Of a stretch of DNA of 36,473 bases, positions 35,165 to 36,473 are shown piece after piece. The translations under genes were made by a program, and so were the position numbers. Positions within the stretch are counted from its first letter, which is position 1. Each line of letters opens with the position of its first letter. The notes under the pieces are model-generated. The model was given only the letters and a program-made list of their open reading frames with translations, was not told where the DNA came from and made no database searches. Origin of the DNA: Nitrospinaceae bacterium (lineage in GTDB: Bacteria > Nitrospinota > Nitrospinia > Nitrospinales > VA-1); the NCBI GenBank assembly GCA_029261695.1, contig JAJDAV010000018.1, positions 1-36,473 on the forward strand, in the 5' to 3' direction.

Positions 35165-36136
35165 TTATTTATAATCTCCCTTGGCGGGAAGCTTGCTTCC
35201 CACAGCACCCGTCAAGTCTTTACCTGCAATTGCGGTAGCAAGCTTCAAAGCATTGTCCCGAGTAGGAGATGCTAATAATTCTGCGGCTTCCGGAATACCC
35301 GCAAGAGCTGCTTTGGCATTTTCAGCACGTTTTTTCTGCGCTTCAACATACTTGGGCTCGCTGGATTTAGACATAACACCTGTAGCCGAAACCAAAGCGG
35401 CCGCTTGACCAATCACAAAAAATTCGGCCTGCTCTTTAGGAGTCATTTCAGCATTGGTTTTCATATCCGGGGGATAATGTCTGTGCCTGACGGAACCCTG
35501 AGAATATTTAACCAATTCAAAATCAGGATTTATAGGATGCCCAGCACCCAACATTTTAGCAAGGTCATCTGCCTTCAAATCGGGATTAGCCAGCCCATGA
35601 CAAGTCATGCAGTTTTCAGCAACTTCATACTTCATGGTAGGCCAAATTAAGCCTGCTGCTTTTGAGCTCGCTATGCGTTTTGCTTTATTGTCTGCTGACT
35701 CTGCTTCTCTTTTGACATCTTTCCCACCGTAGTTGTCATGCAAAGGCAACCAATCGGAAGAAGCACCATGACAACTTTCGCACGAAGTTCCTGATTTTGC
35801 CTGAGGTTTTGCGCCTGCATCTTTTTTCTCAAGAGTGTAATGGCAAAGATAGCAAGTTTCGTTGCGTTTCATTCGCTTTTGGCCACCCACTGCTTTTAAT
35901 ATTTTTTTAGGAGAAGGCTTGCTAGCATCTTTAGGCTCTCTGTGAACCGTTCGAAAAGAGGTGAAATGTTTGGTTTTTTGCCAAACCTTGAACTCTTCCT
36001 CGTGACATTCCTCACAAAGTTTGGCGCCTTTCACAAAAGGTTCCGCACTTGCCATTGAAGGCATACTGACAAATGTAACTGCCCACCCCAAAAGAAAAAG
36101 AAACGTGGAAGCAAAAAATCTCTTATCTGGTTTCAT
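35165..36136 (-). CDS. Tetrahaem c554-like cytochrome
   Basis: A 323-residue exported cytochrome with a signal peptide (cleavage likely after ASA near 31) and four CxxCH motifs beginning at 41, 95, 119 and 176. The opening FVKGAKLCEECHEEEFKVW followed by TKHFTS is typical of the cytochrome c554 family of periplasmic multihaem proteins. The last 90 residues have no haem motif and are rich in alanine and lysine. It lies 116 bases before the cNMP/ferredoxin gene on the same strand and 64 bases after the barrel gene. GAGAGGG stands a few bases upstream of the ATG. It is the likely periplasmic partner of the decahaem cytochrome. Confidence 0.88.
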   Translation of the reverse strand: MKPDKRFFASTFLFLLGWAVTFVSMPSMASAEPFVKGAKLCEECHEEEFKVWQKTKHFTSFRTVHREPKDASKPSPKKILKAVGGQKRMKRNETCYLCHYTLEKKDAGAKPQAKSGTSCESCHGASSDWLPLHDNYGGKDVKREAESADNKAKRIASSKAAGLIWPTMKYEVAENCMTCHGLANPDLKADDLAKMLGAGHPINPDFELVKYSQGSVRHRHYPPDMKTNAEMTPKEQAEFFVIGQAAALVSATGVMSKSSEPKYVEAQKKRAENAKAALAGIPEAAELLASPTRDNALKLATAIAGKDLTGAVGSKLPAKGDYK

Positions 36137-36200
36137 AACACCCTCTCTTGAATATAAAAATCTTAACTAGGAGTCAGCTTACAATCAGCTGCTGATATTT

Positions 36201-36473
36201 TTAAAACTGGTAACGAATTTCTGTTCGAATAGTGGAGCCATCGTTGCGCTTTTCAAGCACGGAATAAGAAGCATCGAGCTGAAACTGGACTCGATGAGCC
36301 AGCCTTTGACGAAATTCAAAACCAAAAGCAACGTCATCAAAACCCGCCCCTCCAATATCTTTCCGGCTGGCAATTTCCAAGGTCAGACTGCGGCGATGGT
36401 TTTCCCAGAAAGCTTCATACCCCACGACCAAGCCTGCAACATCGGTGGTGAAATTGTTAAGCTCAGAAAGGAA
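36201..36473 (-). CDS. C-terminal part of an outer-membrane beta-barrel protein (cut by window end)
   Basis: The last 90 codons of a minus-strand gene whose start lies beyond the window; the frame stays open to the very edge. Alternating polar and hydrophobic strands (SLTLEIASRKD, FDDVAFGFEFRQRL, RVQFQLDASYSVLEK, STIRTEIRYQF) and the C-terminal phenylalanine are characteristic of barrel proteins recognised by the BAM machinery. It stands first in the redox operon as far as can be seen, so it may be a porin that accompanies the cytochromes. The family cannot be named from this fragment. Confidence 0.7.
   Translation of the reverse strand, partial: FLSELNNFTTDVAGLVVGYEAFWENHRRSLTLEIASRKDIGGAGFDDVAFGFEFRQRLAHRVQFQLDASYSVLEKRNDGSTIRTEIRYQF

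Noticed and set aside
1-36473. tRNA, rRNA, CRISPR array, insertion sequence, integrase or attachment site
   Set aside because: Looked for; no cloverleaf-like sequence, regular repeat-spacer series, transposase or recombinase motif was seen on either strand.

Overview
The window comes from an AT-rich, Gram-negative bacterium. Outer-membrane barrel proteins, signal-peptide c-type cytochromes and a Wzx/Wzy-type surface glycan locus all point to a double membrane. The lineage cannot be read from the sequence. The mix of multihaem cytochromes, an arsenite methyltransferase and a large glycan island would suit an environmental, possibly marine, respiratory bacterium, and a Nitrospinota-like host is a guess only. 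Many genes start with TTG or GTG.

Left part (about 600-19300), surface glycan locus. Two tandem paralogous methyltransferases on the minus strand are followed by a long plus-strand series: PIG-L deacetylase, WbqC-like protein, glycosyltransferase, Wzx-like flippase, metallo-beta-lactamase-fold protein, O-antigen polymerase/ligase, a P-loop kinase, a nucleotidyltransferase/thymidylate-kinase-like fusion, a glutamine-dependent amidotransferase, a second glycosyltransferase and a methyltransferase. After a 474-base gap come a DegT-type aminotransferase, a split transketolase and the initiating sugar-phosphate transferase. Together these can start a lipid-linked sugar, extend and decorate it, flip it and polymerise it.

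Middle (19338-27577), minus strand. An outer-membrane barrel, a BY-kinase/chain-length protein, an HTTM-like membrane protein and its usual DCC thiol-oxidoreductase partner form a likely operon with a good sigma70-type promoter near 25654-25681. The first two are probably the export and control end of the glycan system. An HDOD protein and a YdcF/ElyC-type protein follow. A plus-strand arsM gene with a small zinc-ribbon protein interrupts the minus-strand series.

Right part (29314-36473), minus strand. This is a compact redox operon: outer-membrane barrel (cut by the window end), tetrahaem cytochrome, a protein joining cyclic-nucleotide-binding domains to a four-cluster [4Fe-4S] ferredoxin, a di-haem b membrane protein, a decahaem cytochrome with a duplicated four-cysteine cytoplasmic head, and a membrane-anchored FAD/NAD/[2Fe-2S] reductase. 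The parts needed to carry electrons between cytoplasmic NAD(P)H and the periplasm are all present, but no terminal catalytic subunit is. I regard this as the best candidate for an undescribed system in the window.

A 19-base motif made of two TGTGAC half-sites one helical turn apart occurs almost identically in the two largest gene-free stretches (49-67 and 15424-15442). It resembles a PhoB-type box.
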